DNA of 64,000 nucleotides, from NCBI RefSeq assembly GCF_018130545.1, contig NZ_JAFCKF010000006.1, positions 248,001 through 312,000 on the forward strand. Reading direction: 5' to 3'. Below, one piece after another: positions 9,303 through 17,422 of the stretch; the stretch's first letter is position 1, and each line of letters starts with the position of its first letter. Both the position numbers and the translations under genes were made by a program. The notes below the pieces were generated by a model. It made no database searches, was not told where the DNA came from, and was given only the letters and a program-made list of their open reading frames with translations. The stretch comes from Bradyrhizobium tropiciagri (GTDB lineage: Bacteria > Pseudomonadota > Alphaproteobacteria > Rhizobiales > Xanthobacteraceae).

Positions 9303-10385
9303 GTGTCCGACCTCGCAACGCTCGAAACATCCATCCTCGACCAGATCGCCTCGGCCGCAGACGAGGCCGCGCTCGAGGCAGTGCGCGTCGCAGCGCTCGG
9401 CAAGAAGGGCTCGATCTCGGCCCTGCTCGCCACCCTCGGCAAGATGTCGCCGGAGGAGCGCAAGACCGAGGGCGCGAAGATCAACCTCGCCAAGGATGCG
9501 GTGACGCAGGCGCTCGCGGCCAGGCGCGACGTGCTGAAAGCCGCCGCGCTCGACGCGCGCCTCGCCGCAGAGACCATCGACGTCACGCTGCCGCTGCGCG
9601 ATGCGCCGGCGGAGACCGGCCGCATCCATCCGCTGAGCCAGGTGTGGGACGAGCTCACCACGATCTTCGCCGACATGGGCTTTGCGGTCGCCGAAGGTCC
9701 CGACATCGAGACCGACGACTACAACTTCACCAAGTTGAACTTCCCCGAAGGCCATCCGGCCCGCGAGATGCACGACACCTTCTTCTTCAATCCGAAGGAG
9801 GATGGCTCGCGCATGCTGTTGCGCACCCACACCTCGCCGGTGCAGGTGCGCACGATGCTGAGCCAGAAGCCACCGATCCGCGTGATCTGCCCCGGCCGCA
9901 CCTATCGCATCGACTCGGACGCGACGCACACGCCGCAATTCCACCAGGTCGAAGGCCTCGTGATCGACAAGGGCTCGCATCTCGGCCACCTCAAATGGAT
10001 CCTGCATGAGTTCTGCAAGGCGTTCTTCGAGGTCGACCACATCAACATGCGGTTCCGGCCGTCGTTCTTCCCGTTCACCGAGCCGTCGCTCGAGGTCGAC
10101 ATCCAGTGCCGCCGCGACAAGGGCGAGATTCGCTTCGGTGAGGGCCAGGACTGGATGGAGATCCTCGGCTGCGGCATGGTGCACCCCAACGTGCTGCGCG
10201 CCTGCGGCATCGATCCCGACGTCTACCAGGGCTTTGCCTGGGGCATGGGCATCGATCGCATCGCGATGCTGAAATACGGCATCGCCGATCTCCGTCAGCT
10301 GTTCGAAAACGACATCCGCTGGCTCAACCACTACGGCTTCAAGCCGCTCGATATCCCGACCATTGCGGGCGGGCTGAGCACGTAA
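9303..10385 (+). CDS. pheS: Phenylalanine--tRNA ligase, alpha subunit
   Basis: The catalytic alpha subunit of the alpha2-beta2 enzyme that charges tRNA-Phe. The 360-residue product has the N-terminal coiled-coil that contacts tRNA (residues ~1-85) and the class II core, including [19 protein letters not shown] and the motif 2/3 stretches [12 protein letters not shown] and [17 protein letters not shown] 9303 is preferred because AGGAA (9292-9296) lies 6 nt upstream; the TTG at 9297 touches the ribosome-binding site. pheT follows after 81 nt. Confidence 0.95.
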   Translation: MSDLATLETSILDQIASAADEAALEAVRVAALGKKGSISALLATLGKMSPEERKTEGAKINLAKDAVTQALAARRDVLKAAALDARLAAETIDVTLPLRDAPAETGRIHPLSQVWDELTTIFADMGFAVAEGPDIETDDYNFTKLNFPEGHPAREMHDTFFFNPKEDGSRMLLRTHTSPVQVRTMLSQKPPIRVICPGRTYRIDSDATHTPQFHQVEGLVIDKGSHLGHLKWILHEFCKAFFEVDHINMRFRPSFFPFTEPSLEVDIQCRRDKGEIRFGEGQDWMEILGCGMVHPNVLRACGIDPDVYQGFAWGMGIDRIAMLKYGIADLRQLFENDIRWLNHYGFKPLDIPTIAGGLST

Positions 10386-10466
10386 CGTCTGCTCATGCGC
10401 GCGACATTGCGAAACGAGCGACCAAGATAACCTAGTCAACACCAACAAGAACCGAGGCATGCAGCC

Positions 10467-12875
10467 GTGAAGTTCACCCTCTCCTGGCTGAAGGAACATC
10501 TCGAGACCGACGAACCACTCGAGAAGCTCGCCGACAAGCTCACCATGATCGGGCTCGAGGTCGAGAACATCGAGGACAAGGCGAAGGCGCTCGCGCCGTT
10601 CACCATCGCGCGCGTGATCTCGGCCGAGCAGCATCCGAATGCCGACCGTTTGCGCGTCTGCATGGTCGACACCGGCGACGGCGGCGCGCCGGTGCAGGTG
10701 GTGTGCGGTGCCCCGAATGCGCGGGCCGGGCTGGTCAGCGTGTTCTCGCCGCCCGGCACCTACATCCCCGGCAAGAACATCACGCTCGGCATCGGCACCA
10801 TCCGCGGCGTCGAGAGTCGCGGCATGCTGTGCTCGGCGGCCGAGCTGCAAATCTCGGAAGACCATGACGGCATCATGGAGCTGCCGCCCGACGCGCCGCT
10901 CGGCAAGGGCTATGCCGACTGGGCCGGACTCGGCGATCCCACGATCGAGATCAATCTGACGCCGAACCGGCAGGACTGCACCGGCGTGCACGGCATCGCG
11001 CGCGATCTCGCCGCCGCCGACATGGGCAAGTTCAAGGATCCCGGCATCAAGCAGATCAAGGGTGAATTCCCCTGCCCGGTCCAGGTCAAGGTGGAAGACG
11101 CCGCGCTGTGCCCGGGCTTCGCGCTGCGGCTGGTGCGCGGCGTGAAGAACGGCCCGTCGCCGGAATGGCTGCAGAAGCGCCTGACCTCGATCGGCCTGCG
11201 CCCGATCAATGCGCTGGTCGACATCACCAATTTCATGACCTACGACCGCGCCCGTCCGCTGCACGTGTTCGACGCCAAGAAGGTGCAGGGCAACCTCACC
11301 GTCCGCCGCGCCAAAGACGGCGAGACGCTGCTCGCGCTCGACGGCCGCACCTACACGCTCGACAGCAATGTCTGCGTGATCGCCGATGAGCACGGCGTCG
11401 AATCGCTCGCCGGCATCATGGGCGGCGAGGCCTCGGGCTGCGACGACAACACCACGGATGTGCTGATCGAATCGGCGCTGTGGAACGAGATCAACATCGC
11501 GCAAACCGGCCGCAAGCTCGGCATCAATTCGGATGCGCGCTATCGCTTCGAGCGCGGCGTCGATCCGGCCTTCATGGTGCCCGGGCTCGAGCTCGCGACC
11601 AAGATGGTGCTGGATCTCTGCGGCGGCACGCCGTCCGAGAACGTCGTGGTCGGCAAGCAGTTCGGCGAGGATCGCGTCATCGACTTCCCGCTCACCGAAG
11701 TGAAGCGCCTCGCGGGCATCGAGGTGCCGCTGGTCGAAGTGAAGCTGATCCTCACCCGGCTCGGCTTCATGCTGGCCGGCAATGGTCCCGTCGTGAAGGT
11801 CGCGGTCCCGTCCTGGCGCACCGACGTGCAGGGCAAGGCCGACATCGTCGAGGAGATCGTGCGCATCGTCGGCGTCGACAAGGTGCCGATGACGCCGTTC
11901 GAGCGGGGCGAGGAGCCGCGCAAGCCGGTGCTGACGCCGATGCAGTTGCGCACCCGCCGCGCCAAGCGCGCGCTCGGCGTCCGCGGCATGGTGGAGGCCG
12001 TGACCTGGTCGTTCATCACCAATGACGCGGCAAAGCTGTTCGGCGGCGGCCAGAGCGAGCTCGTGCTCGCCAACCCGATCGCAGCCGATCTCTCCGACAT
12101 GCGGCCGAGCCTGCTGCCCGGCCTCGTCGCCGCCACTCAGGCCAACATCAACCGCGGTTATCCCGACGTCGCGCTGTTCGAGGTCGGCCAGGTGTTCCGC
12201 GGCGACAAGCCCGAGGATCAGTTGGTAGCCGCCTCCGGCGTGCGCCATGGCTTCGCCTCGTCGAAGGGGATCGGACGGCATTGGGCCGGCTCGGCTGTAG
12301 CGGATGCGATGGATGCCAAGGCCGACGCCTTCGCCGTGCTGGCCGCGGCGGGCGCGCCGATGCAAGCATTGCAGATCGTCCCTGGCGGCCCGGCATGGCT
12401 GCATCCGGGGCGTTCCGGCACCATCCAGATCGGTCCGCAGAATGTGCTCGGATATTTCGGCGAGCTGCATCCGCGTGCAGCCGAGGCGCTCGGCGCCGGC
12501 GGCCCGATGATCGTGTTCGAGGTGATCCTCGAGCGGATTCCGGCAGGCAAGCAGCGGGCGACGCGCGCCAAGCCGGTGCTGGAGCTCTCCGCATTCCAGC
12601 CGGTGTCGCGCGACTTCGCCTTCATCGTCGATCGCGGCGTCAAGGCTGGCGACATCGTCCGCGCGGCGCAGACTGTCGACAAGAAGCTGATCACCGATGT
12701 GACCGTGTTCGATGTCTACGAAGGCAAGGGCATCGATCCCGACAAGAAGTCGATCGCGATCGCGGTGACGATCCAACCGCGTGAGAAGACGATGACCGAC
12801 CAGGAAATCGACGCTGTTGCGGCCAAGGTCGTCGCCGAGGTGACGAAGAAGACCGGCGGCACGCTGCGGGCGTAG
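10467..12875 (+). CDS. pheT: Phenylalanine--tRNA ligase, beta subunit
   Basis: An 802-residue beta subunit that binds tRNA and edits mischarged Tyr-tRNA-Phe. Domain order is standard: [26 protein letters not shown]-terminal region, EMAP/OB-fold tRNA-binding domain ([17 protein letters not shown]), B3/B4 editing domain ([19 protein letters not shown]), B5 DNA-binding-like domain ([23 protein letters not shown]), catalytic-like core, and a C-terminal ferredoxin-fold anticodon-binding domain ([20 protein letters not shown]). It works with pheS immediately upstream. A palindromic repeat begins 24 nt after its stop. Confidence 0.96.
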   Translation: MKFTLSWLKEHLETDEPLEKLADKLTMIGLEVENIEDKAKALAPFTIARVISAEQHPNADRLRVCMVDTGDGGAPVQVVCGAPNARAGLVSVFSPPGTYIPGKNITLGIGTIRGVESRGMLCSAAELQISEDHDGIMELPPDAPLGKGYADWAGLGDPTIEINLTPNRQDCTGVHGIARDLAAADMGKFKDPGIKQIKGEFPCPVQVKVEDAALCPGFALRLVRGVKNGPSPEWLQKRLTSIGLRPINALVDITNFMTYDRARPLHVFDAKKVQGNLTVRRAKDGETLLALDGRTYTLDSNVCVIADEHGVESLAGIMGGEASGCDDNTTDVLIESALWNEINIAQTGRKLGINSDARYRFERGVDPAFMVPGLELATKMVLDLCGGTPSENVVVGKQFGEDRVIDFPLTEVKRLAGIEVPLVEVKLILTRLGFMLAGNGPVVKVAVPSWRTDVQGKADIVEEIVRIVGVDKVPMTPFERGEEPRKPVLTPMQLRTRRAKRALGVRGMVEAVTWSFITNDAAKLFGGGQSELVLANPIAADLSDMRPSLLPGLVAATQANINRGYPDVALFEVGQVFRGDKPEDQLVAASGVRHGFASSKGIGRHWAGSAVADAMDAKADAFAVLAAAGAPMQALQIVPGGPAWLHPGRSGTIQIGPQNVLGYFGELHPRAAEALGAGGPMIVFEVILERIPAGKQRATRAKPVLELSAFQPVSRDFAFIVDRGVKAGDIVRAAQTVDKKLITDVTVFDVYEGKGIDPDKKSIAIAVTIQPREKTMTDQEIDAVAAKVVAEVTKKTGGTLRA

Positions 12876-12898
12876 TCGGGGCCGCGTGCGATGGACTG

Positions 12899-13049
12899 CT
12901 CCCTCGCCCCGTTCTTACGGGGAGAGGGTTGGGGTGAGGGGCTTTCTCCACGTGCACGGTGATAGTTGTTTTGCGGAGACTCCCCCTCACCCGAAATCCA
13001 AGCTCCGCTTGAATTTCGACCTCTCCCCGCCAGCGGGGCGAGGTAAGGG
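12899..13049. repeat. Palindromic repeat, CCTCTCCCC/GGGGAGAGG family, copy 1
   Basis: CCCTCGCCCCGTTCTTACGGGGAGAGG with GGGGTGAGGGGC (left half) is mirrored by CCCCCTCACCCG and CCTCTCCCCGCCAGCGGGGCGAGG (right half), so the two halves form nested hairpins and can pair with each other. The right end runs into the ribosome-binding region of the TauE-like gene. A second copy lies at 20219-20363. Confidence 0.8.
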
Positions 13050-13058
13050 GCCCCTCCC

Positions 13059-13835
13059 ATGACCTCCGTCAGCCTGATCCCCTCCGACATCTCGACCAGC
13101 ATCGCACTTGCGATCTGTGCGATCGCGTTCGTGTCGGGCACGGCGCGGGGCTTCTCCGGCTTCGGTTCGGCACTGATCTTCATGCCGCTGGCGAGCAGCG
13201 TCGCGGCGCCGCGGCTGGTGGCGGCGTTGCTACTGGTCATCGACTTCATCGCCGCCACGCCGCTGCTGCCGAACGCCTGGACCCACGCCGACCGCAAGGC
13301 GACCGCAGTGATGGTCGCCGGCGCGCTGGTCGGCGTTCCCATCGGCACCTATTTCCTGACCGTGCTCGAGCCCGTGACCACGCGCTGGATCATCTCCTGC
13401 TTTGTCGCGGCGTTGCTGGTGCTGCTGCTGTCGGGCTGGCGTTATCACGGCAAGGATCACGCCGCGCTCTCGATCGGGGTCGGCGGCCTCTCCGGCTTCT
13501 GCAGCGGCCTTGCGCAGACCGGCGGCCCGCCGATCGTCGCCTACTGGCTGGGACGCCCGATCTCGTCGGTGATCTCGCGCGCCAACATCGTGCTGTTCTT
13601 CGGCGCCTCGGATTTCTTCTCGCTGGTCAGCTACTGGTTCACCGGGCTGATCACGATCGAATCGATCAAGTTCTCGCTGATCGTGGGTCCCGTCTACGGC
13701 ATCGGCGTCTGGTTCGGCGCCTCGCTGTTCGGCAAGGCCAGCGAGCAGGTGTTTCGCGCGATCTGCTACGCGCTGATCGCCGCCGCCGTCATCGTCGGCC
13801 TGCCGGCGCTTGATGGCATCTTGCGCGGCGGTTAG
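13059..13835 (+). CDS. TauE/SafE-family sulfite exporter-like permease
   Basis: A 258-residue polytopic membrane protein of the TauE/SafE (DUF81) family, whose members move sulfite, sulfonates or small organic anions. The two halves share the family pattern: FVSGTARGFSGFGSALIF in the first and GGLSGFCSGLAQTGGPPIVAY in the second, with seven to eight hydrophobic helices overall. Substrate is not evident. The ATG at 13059 lies directly after the palindromic repeat and its ribosome-binding site (GAGGTAAGGGG) is in the repeat's last arm. The metallo-hydrolase gene follows 29 nt later, so the two may share a transcript. Confidence 0.85.
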   Translation: MTSVSLIPSDISTSIALAICAIAFVSGTARGFSGFGSALIFMPLASSVAAPRLVAALLLVIDFIAATPLLPNAWTHADRKATAVMVAGALVGVPIGTYFLTVLEPVTTRWIISCFVAALLVLLLSGWRYHGKDHAALSIGVGGLSGFCSGLAQTGGPPIVAYWLGRPISSVISRANIVLFFGASDFFSLVSYWFTGLITIESIKFSLIVGPVYGIGVWFGASLFGKASEQVFRAICYALIAAAVIVGLPALDGILRGG

Positions 13836-13864
13836 GGTCGCCTAAAGAGTTCAGGGAGGAACCG

Positions 13865-14809
13865 ATGATCGATCGCCGCAATGCCTTGAAACTGACGCTC
13901 GGCAGCGCCGCCGTGCTCGCGGCGCCCAGCGTCCGCGCGCAAGATGCAAAACCGCGCACCCGCATCGTGTTCCTCGGCACCAAGGGCGGCCCGCGCGTCG
14001 GCATCGGTGCCTCCAATCCTGCCAACCTCGTCGTCGTCAACGACACGCCTTTTGTCATTGATTGCGGCATGGGCGTCAGCCGCCAGCTGGTCCGCGCTGG
14101 CGTGCCGATCCCGTCGGTGAAGTACATCCTCATCAGCCACCACCATTCCGATCACAATCTGGAATACGGCAATCTGTTCTACAACGCTTGGGCGGCCGGC
14201 CTCTCGACGCCGATCCATTCGTTCGGCCCCAAGGGCATCGAGGCGATGACCAAGGAATATTGGGAGCTCAACAAGTTCGACGTCGAGACCCGGATCGAGG
14301 ACGAAGGCCGCCCCGACCCGCGCAAATTGCTGATCGCGAAAGACATCACCGACGACGGCGTGGTGCTGAAGACGCCTGACGTCACCATCACCGCGTTCCG
14401 CACGCCGCATCCGCCGATCACAGACAATTTCGCCTACAAGTTCGAGACGCCGGATGGCGTGATCGTGTTCTCCAGCGACACCGCCTACAATCCGAAGCTT
14501 GCCGAGTTTGCCAGGGGTGCCGACGTGCTGGTGCACGAGTGTCTCTACGTCCCCGCGGTCGATCGCCTGGTGGCAAAGACCAAGAACGGCGCGACGCTGA
14601 AGAAGCACCTGCTCGACAGCCACACCTCGACCGAAGACGTCGGCCGCATCGCCGCCGCCGCCGGCGTCAAGACGCTGGTGCTCAGCCACTTCGTCCCCGG
14701 CGACGATCCTGATGTCACCGACGACGACTGGACGCGGGACGTGAAGACGAATTTCAAAGGCCGGATCGTGGTGGCGAAGGACCTGATGGAGCTGCGGCTG
14801 CCGGTGTGA
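13865..14809 (+). CDS. Exported MBL-fold metallo-hydrolase
   Basis: A 314-residue metallo-beta-lactamase-fold protein. A 25-residue export signal (MIDRRNALKLTLGSAAVLAA, cut near VRAQ) has an Arg-Arg pair and suggests Tat or Sec export. The core has the metal-binding HHHSDHN motif (HxHxDH), FSSDTAYNP with the second metal Asp, and late histidines in HEC and LSHFVPGDD. The overall layout resembles RNase Z-like or arylsulfatase-like MBL hydrolases acting outside the cytoplasm. GGAGGA lies just before ATG 13865. Substrate unknown. Confidence 0.8.
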   Translation: MIDRRNALKLTLGSAAVLAAPSVRAQDAKPRTRIVFLGTKGGPRVGIGASNPANLVVVNDTPFVIDCGMGVSRQLVRAGVPIPSVKYILISHHHSDHNLEYGNLFYNAWAAGLSTPIHSFGPKGIEAMTKEYWELNKFDVETRIEDEGRPDPRKLLIAKDITDDGVVLKTPDVTITAFRTPHPPITDNFAYKFETPDGVIVFSSDTAYNPKLAEFARGADVLVHECLYVPAVDRLVAKTKNGATLKKHLLDSHTSTEDVGRIAAAAGVKTLVLSHFVPGDDPDVTDDDWTRDVKTNFKGRIVVAKDLMELRLPV

Positions 14810-14830
14810 GGGGGGCGCTCCAAACTCACC

Positions 14831-14874
14831 GTCGTCCCTGCCTAGTGCGCAATTGCGCACTAGGCAGGGACGAC
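14831..14874. repeat. Perfect 44-bp palindrome, GTCGTCCC family, copy 2
   Basis: The left arm begins GTCGTCCCTGCCTAGTGCGC and the right arm is its exact reverse complement, 22 bases each with no spacer (centre 14852/14853). It lies between the convergent metallo-hydrolase and amine-oxidase-like genes, 21 nt past the first stop and 62 nt before the other. It is well placed to end transcription from both sides. Confidence 0.9.
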
Positions 14875-14936
14875 ACCTGTAGTGGGGTATGCTTCAGTCG
14901 CCTTAGCGCAACGAGAAGCCTGATCTCACCCGACCA

Positions 14937-16346
14937 TCAATTCATCGGTCTGGCGGATCGCGGTGCGCGGCGCTTGTGTTTGGCAGCGGGCGCGGCGGGC
15001 TCCGGCGTTGCCTCCCTGACGCCGCCGATCCTGCGCAGCGCGGCGTCGGCGGCGCGCTCGCCGCTTTCCCAGGCGCCGTCGACGGTCCCCCACAGCGTCT
15101 CGTGCGTGGCTTCGCCCGCAAGATACATCGCGCCGATCGGCTCGCCCAGAATTTTGCGCGAGAATTGCGCGCCGGGTACCGCTGCCGACATCGCACCCTG
15201 AATGAAGGGCTGTGCATTCCAGCGCGTCACGCTGGTCTTCTTCACGGCGCCGCTGACCTCGCTGCCGTAGAGCCTGGTCAGCCATTCCACTGCAAACGCA
15301 GCCATCGCCTGCTCGCCCTGCGCGGACAGGTCGCGGCCGAACGAGCCGGCAACGTCGATCGTGCACAGCGAGAAGCCTGCGATATTGCCGTAGAGCAATG
15401 CCGTCCTGGTCGAATTGCTCTGCTCGATGATGACGTCATCGCGCGACAGCCCGAGCGGATTGCCGGGGATCTGCAGCGCGATGCGATCGTAGCTGCCGAG
15501 GGTCAGCTTGGCGGCGGCGTCGAGCGCGCGCTTCGGCAGCTCGGGCCCGAACTTGATATTACCGCTCGCGAGCACGTTGCTCGACACGGTGACGATGGCG
15601 GCGCGCGCGGTGATCTTGCCGGATGCCGTCTCGACCATCACGTCGCGATTGCTCCACAGGATGCGCTGCGCCGGTGTCGACAGCACGAGCGGCAGCCCCT
15701 CACTAAGCTTTGCGATCAGCGCACCGAGCCCCTGCCGGCAGGCGATCGCGGTGTTGCGATCCTGCGCACGCACCTTGTCGACGGCGGAGAGATCCTTCAG
15801 ATCCTTGCCGCTGAAATTGGCGCCGAGCAGGAATTCCGCGGTGCCGGCCCAATCGCCGAGATCCTTCGGCATGGCCGCGGCGCAGGCGATATCGGCCTTG
15901 CGTGAGGCATCGTCGATGGCGCGATTGGCGCGCACCAGCGCCGCCAGAAACTCCTCGGTCTCGCCGGGACGGGCGTAGCGGCGACCGATGCGAATCTTCT
16001 GGCCTGCCGGCGCGGTGACGATGTCGAGGCCGGCCGCGCGCGCCAGCCGGATCATCGGATTGGTCTCGGGATTGTGCATCCAGCGCGCGCCGCGGTCGAA
16101 CGGCACGTCGAAAGTCGACGCATCGGTCTGGCAGCGGCCACCGACCTGGCCGGACGCTTCCACCACGATCACCTTGCGGTTCGCGGCGGCGATCCGCCGC
16201 GCCGCGGCGATGCCTGCGGCACCGGCGCCGATCACGACGATGTCGGCCTCGCGCGGCGGCGCCGCGGCAGCGGCCCGGCTACCCAGCACCGGCGCCAGCG
16301 CCAGTCCTGCGGACGCCGACAGGAAATCGCGGCGGGTCACTGTCAT
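14937..16346 (-). CDS. Tat-exported flavin monoamine oxidase-like FAD enzyme
   Basis: A 469-residue flavoenzyme. The N terminus MTVTRRDFLSASAGLALAPV is a twin-arginine signal (TRRDFL), so it should fold with FAD in the cytoplasm and be exported. After it come the dinucleotide-binding IVVIGAGAAGIAAARRIA and the GG-doublet VGGRCQTD, then FDRGARWMH, as in monoamine oxidases and related amino oxidases. Near the C terminus MYLAGEATHETLWGTVDGAWESG closes the FAD site. The last 40 residues are Ala/Pro/basic and likely disordered. Substrate is probably an amine or amino acid, but this is not shown by the sequence. Confidence 0.85.
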   Translation of the reverse strand: MTVTRRDFLSASAGLALAPVLGSRAAAAAPPREADIVVIGAGAAGIAAARRIAAANRKVIVVEASGQVGGRCQTDASTFDVPFDRGARWMHNPETNPMIRLARAAGLDIVTAPAGQKIRIGRRYARPGETEEFLAALVRANRAIDDASRKADIACAAAMPKDLGDWAGTAEFLLGANFSGKDLKDLSAVDKVRAQDRNTAIACRQGLGALIAKLSEGLPLVLSTPAQRILWSNRDVMVETASGKITARAAIVTVSSNVLASGNIKFGPELPKRALDAAAKLTLGSYDRIALQIPGNPLGLSRDDVIIEQSNSTRTALLYGNIAGFSLCTIDVAGSFGRDLSAQGEQAMAAFAVEWLTRLYGSEVSGAVKKTSVTRWNAQPFIQGAMSAAVPGAQFSRKILGEPIGAMYLAGEATHETLWGTVDGAWESGERAADAALRRIGGVREATPEPAAPAAKHKRRAPRSARPMN

Positions 16347-16443
16347 GACTTAGCTTCTGGCATGGTTTCCGGGGACTTGCAGGGAATGGGAACGCTTCGC
16401 GAACTGTGCCGCATCTCACCGACCGCAGCAACACTCATGGTAA

Positions 16444-16459
16444 ATCAATCATGATTGAT
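16444..16459. promoter_or_regulatory. 16-bp perfect palindrome, candidate operator
   Basis: ATCAATCATGATTGAT is its own reverse complement and lies in the 198-bp divergent gap between the amine-oxidase-like gene and the YiiX-like gene, 98 and 86 nt from their starts. Its AT-rich, uninterrupted symmetry suggests a dimeric regulator's binding site. No regulator gene is adjacent. Confidence 0.35.
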
Positions 16460-16544
16460 CGGTTGCAGGCATGAACCAAATTGCAACGGCTTACGACCAT
16501 GATTAAGTCAAACGAAGCGGTCGTAGAACCGCTGGGGGGAATCC

Positions 16545-17417
16545 ATGGGCGTAATGCTCGATACCGTCGGTAAATGGATTGCGGGGTACCTGCAGAAGGA
16601 GGTCCCCGGTTACGAACCGTTCACGCCGAGCGACCCGGACCATCTGCGGAGCATCATGCAGCCCGGCGATGTGCTGCTGGTCGAAGGCAACAACCGCATT
16701 TCCGGCATCATCAAGTACCTCACGCAATCGACCTGGTCGCATGCCGCGCTGTTCGTCGGACCGATCGACGGTGCGTTCGAGCCTGACGGCGAACAGCATG
16801 TGCTGATCGAGGCCAATATCGGCGAAGGCGTGACCTCCGCGCCGCTGTCGAAATATCTGGCCTATCATACCCGCCTCTGCCGCCCCGTCGGACTGTCGTT
16901 CGAGGACCGCACCACGGTGTGCCGCTACGCCATCAACCGCATCGGCTTCGGCTACGACACCAAGAACATCGTCGATCTCGCGCGCTTCCTGTTTCCGCTG
17001 CCGATCCCACAGCGTTGGCGGCGCCGCATGATCGCATTCGGCTCCGGCGATCCGACCAAGATCATCTGCTCGGCGCTGATCGCGCAGGCGTTCGACGCCG
17101 TGCGCTATCCGATCTTGCCCAAGATCACGCGGGCCGCCAGCCGCAAGGCGCGCCGCGAGATTCTGCATATCCGCGACTCCTCGCTCTACATGCCGCGCGA
17201 CTTCGACATCTCGCCCTATTTCGAAGTCGTCAAACCCACCATCGTGCACGGTTTCGACTACACGGCCCTGCACTGGGCCGACAAGCAGAAGCCGCTCCAG
17301 GAGGTAGCCGGCGAATTCGGTGTGTTTCCAGAACCGCCGCCGCTTGTTCCTGAAGCGATTGACGAAGAGACGGCGCTTCCGGTTGCGGAAGTGACGACAG
17401 AGACCGCGCCGGCGTAA
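16545..17417 (+). CDS. YiiX/YebB-like NlpC/P60-superfamily cysteine hydrolase
   Basis: A 290-residue protein of the circularly permuted NlpC/P60 (papain-like) superfamily. The conserved GDVLLVEGNNRISGIIKYLTQ stretch is followed by STWSHAALFVG with the catalytic His66, the acidic residue Glu89 in LIEAN, and the nucleophile Cys175 in KIICSALIAQAF, the order expected for YiiX-type members. These act on amide or ester bonds in cell-wall or lipid substrates; the precise substrate is unknown. No clear signal peptide is seen. The last 40 residues are acidic and Pro-rich. GGGGGGA precedes ATG 16545. It converges with the TonB-dependent receptor with only 5 nt between stops. Confidence 0.8.
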   Translation: MGVMLDTVGKWIAGYLQKEVPGYEPFTPSDPDHLRSIMQPGDVLLVEGNNRISGIIKYLTQSTWSHAALFVGPIDGAFEPDGEQHVLIEANIGEGVTSAPLSKYLAYHTRLCRPVGLSFEDRTTVCRYAINRIGFGYDTKNIVDLARFLFPLPIPQRWRRRMIAFGSGDPTKIICSALIAQAFDAVRYPILPKITRAASRKARREILHIRDSSLYMPRDFDISPYFEVVKPTIVHGFDYTALHWADKQKPLQEVAGEFGVFPEPPPLVPEAIDEETALPVAEVTTETAPA

Positions 17418-17422
17418 GAGCT

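Noticed and set aside
9273-12776. 1167-codon open frame on the minus strand across pheS and pheT
   Set aside because: It lies wholly antisense to two certain genes; its product is rich in Arg/His/Asp/Gly with no domain, as expected from mirror frames in GC-rich DNA.
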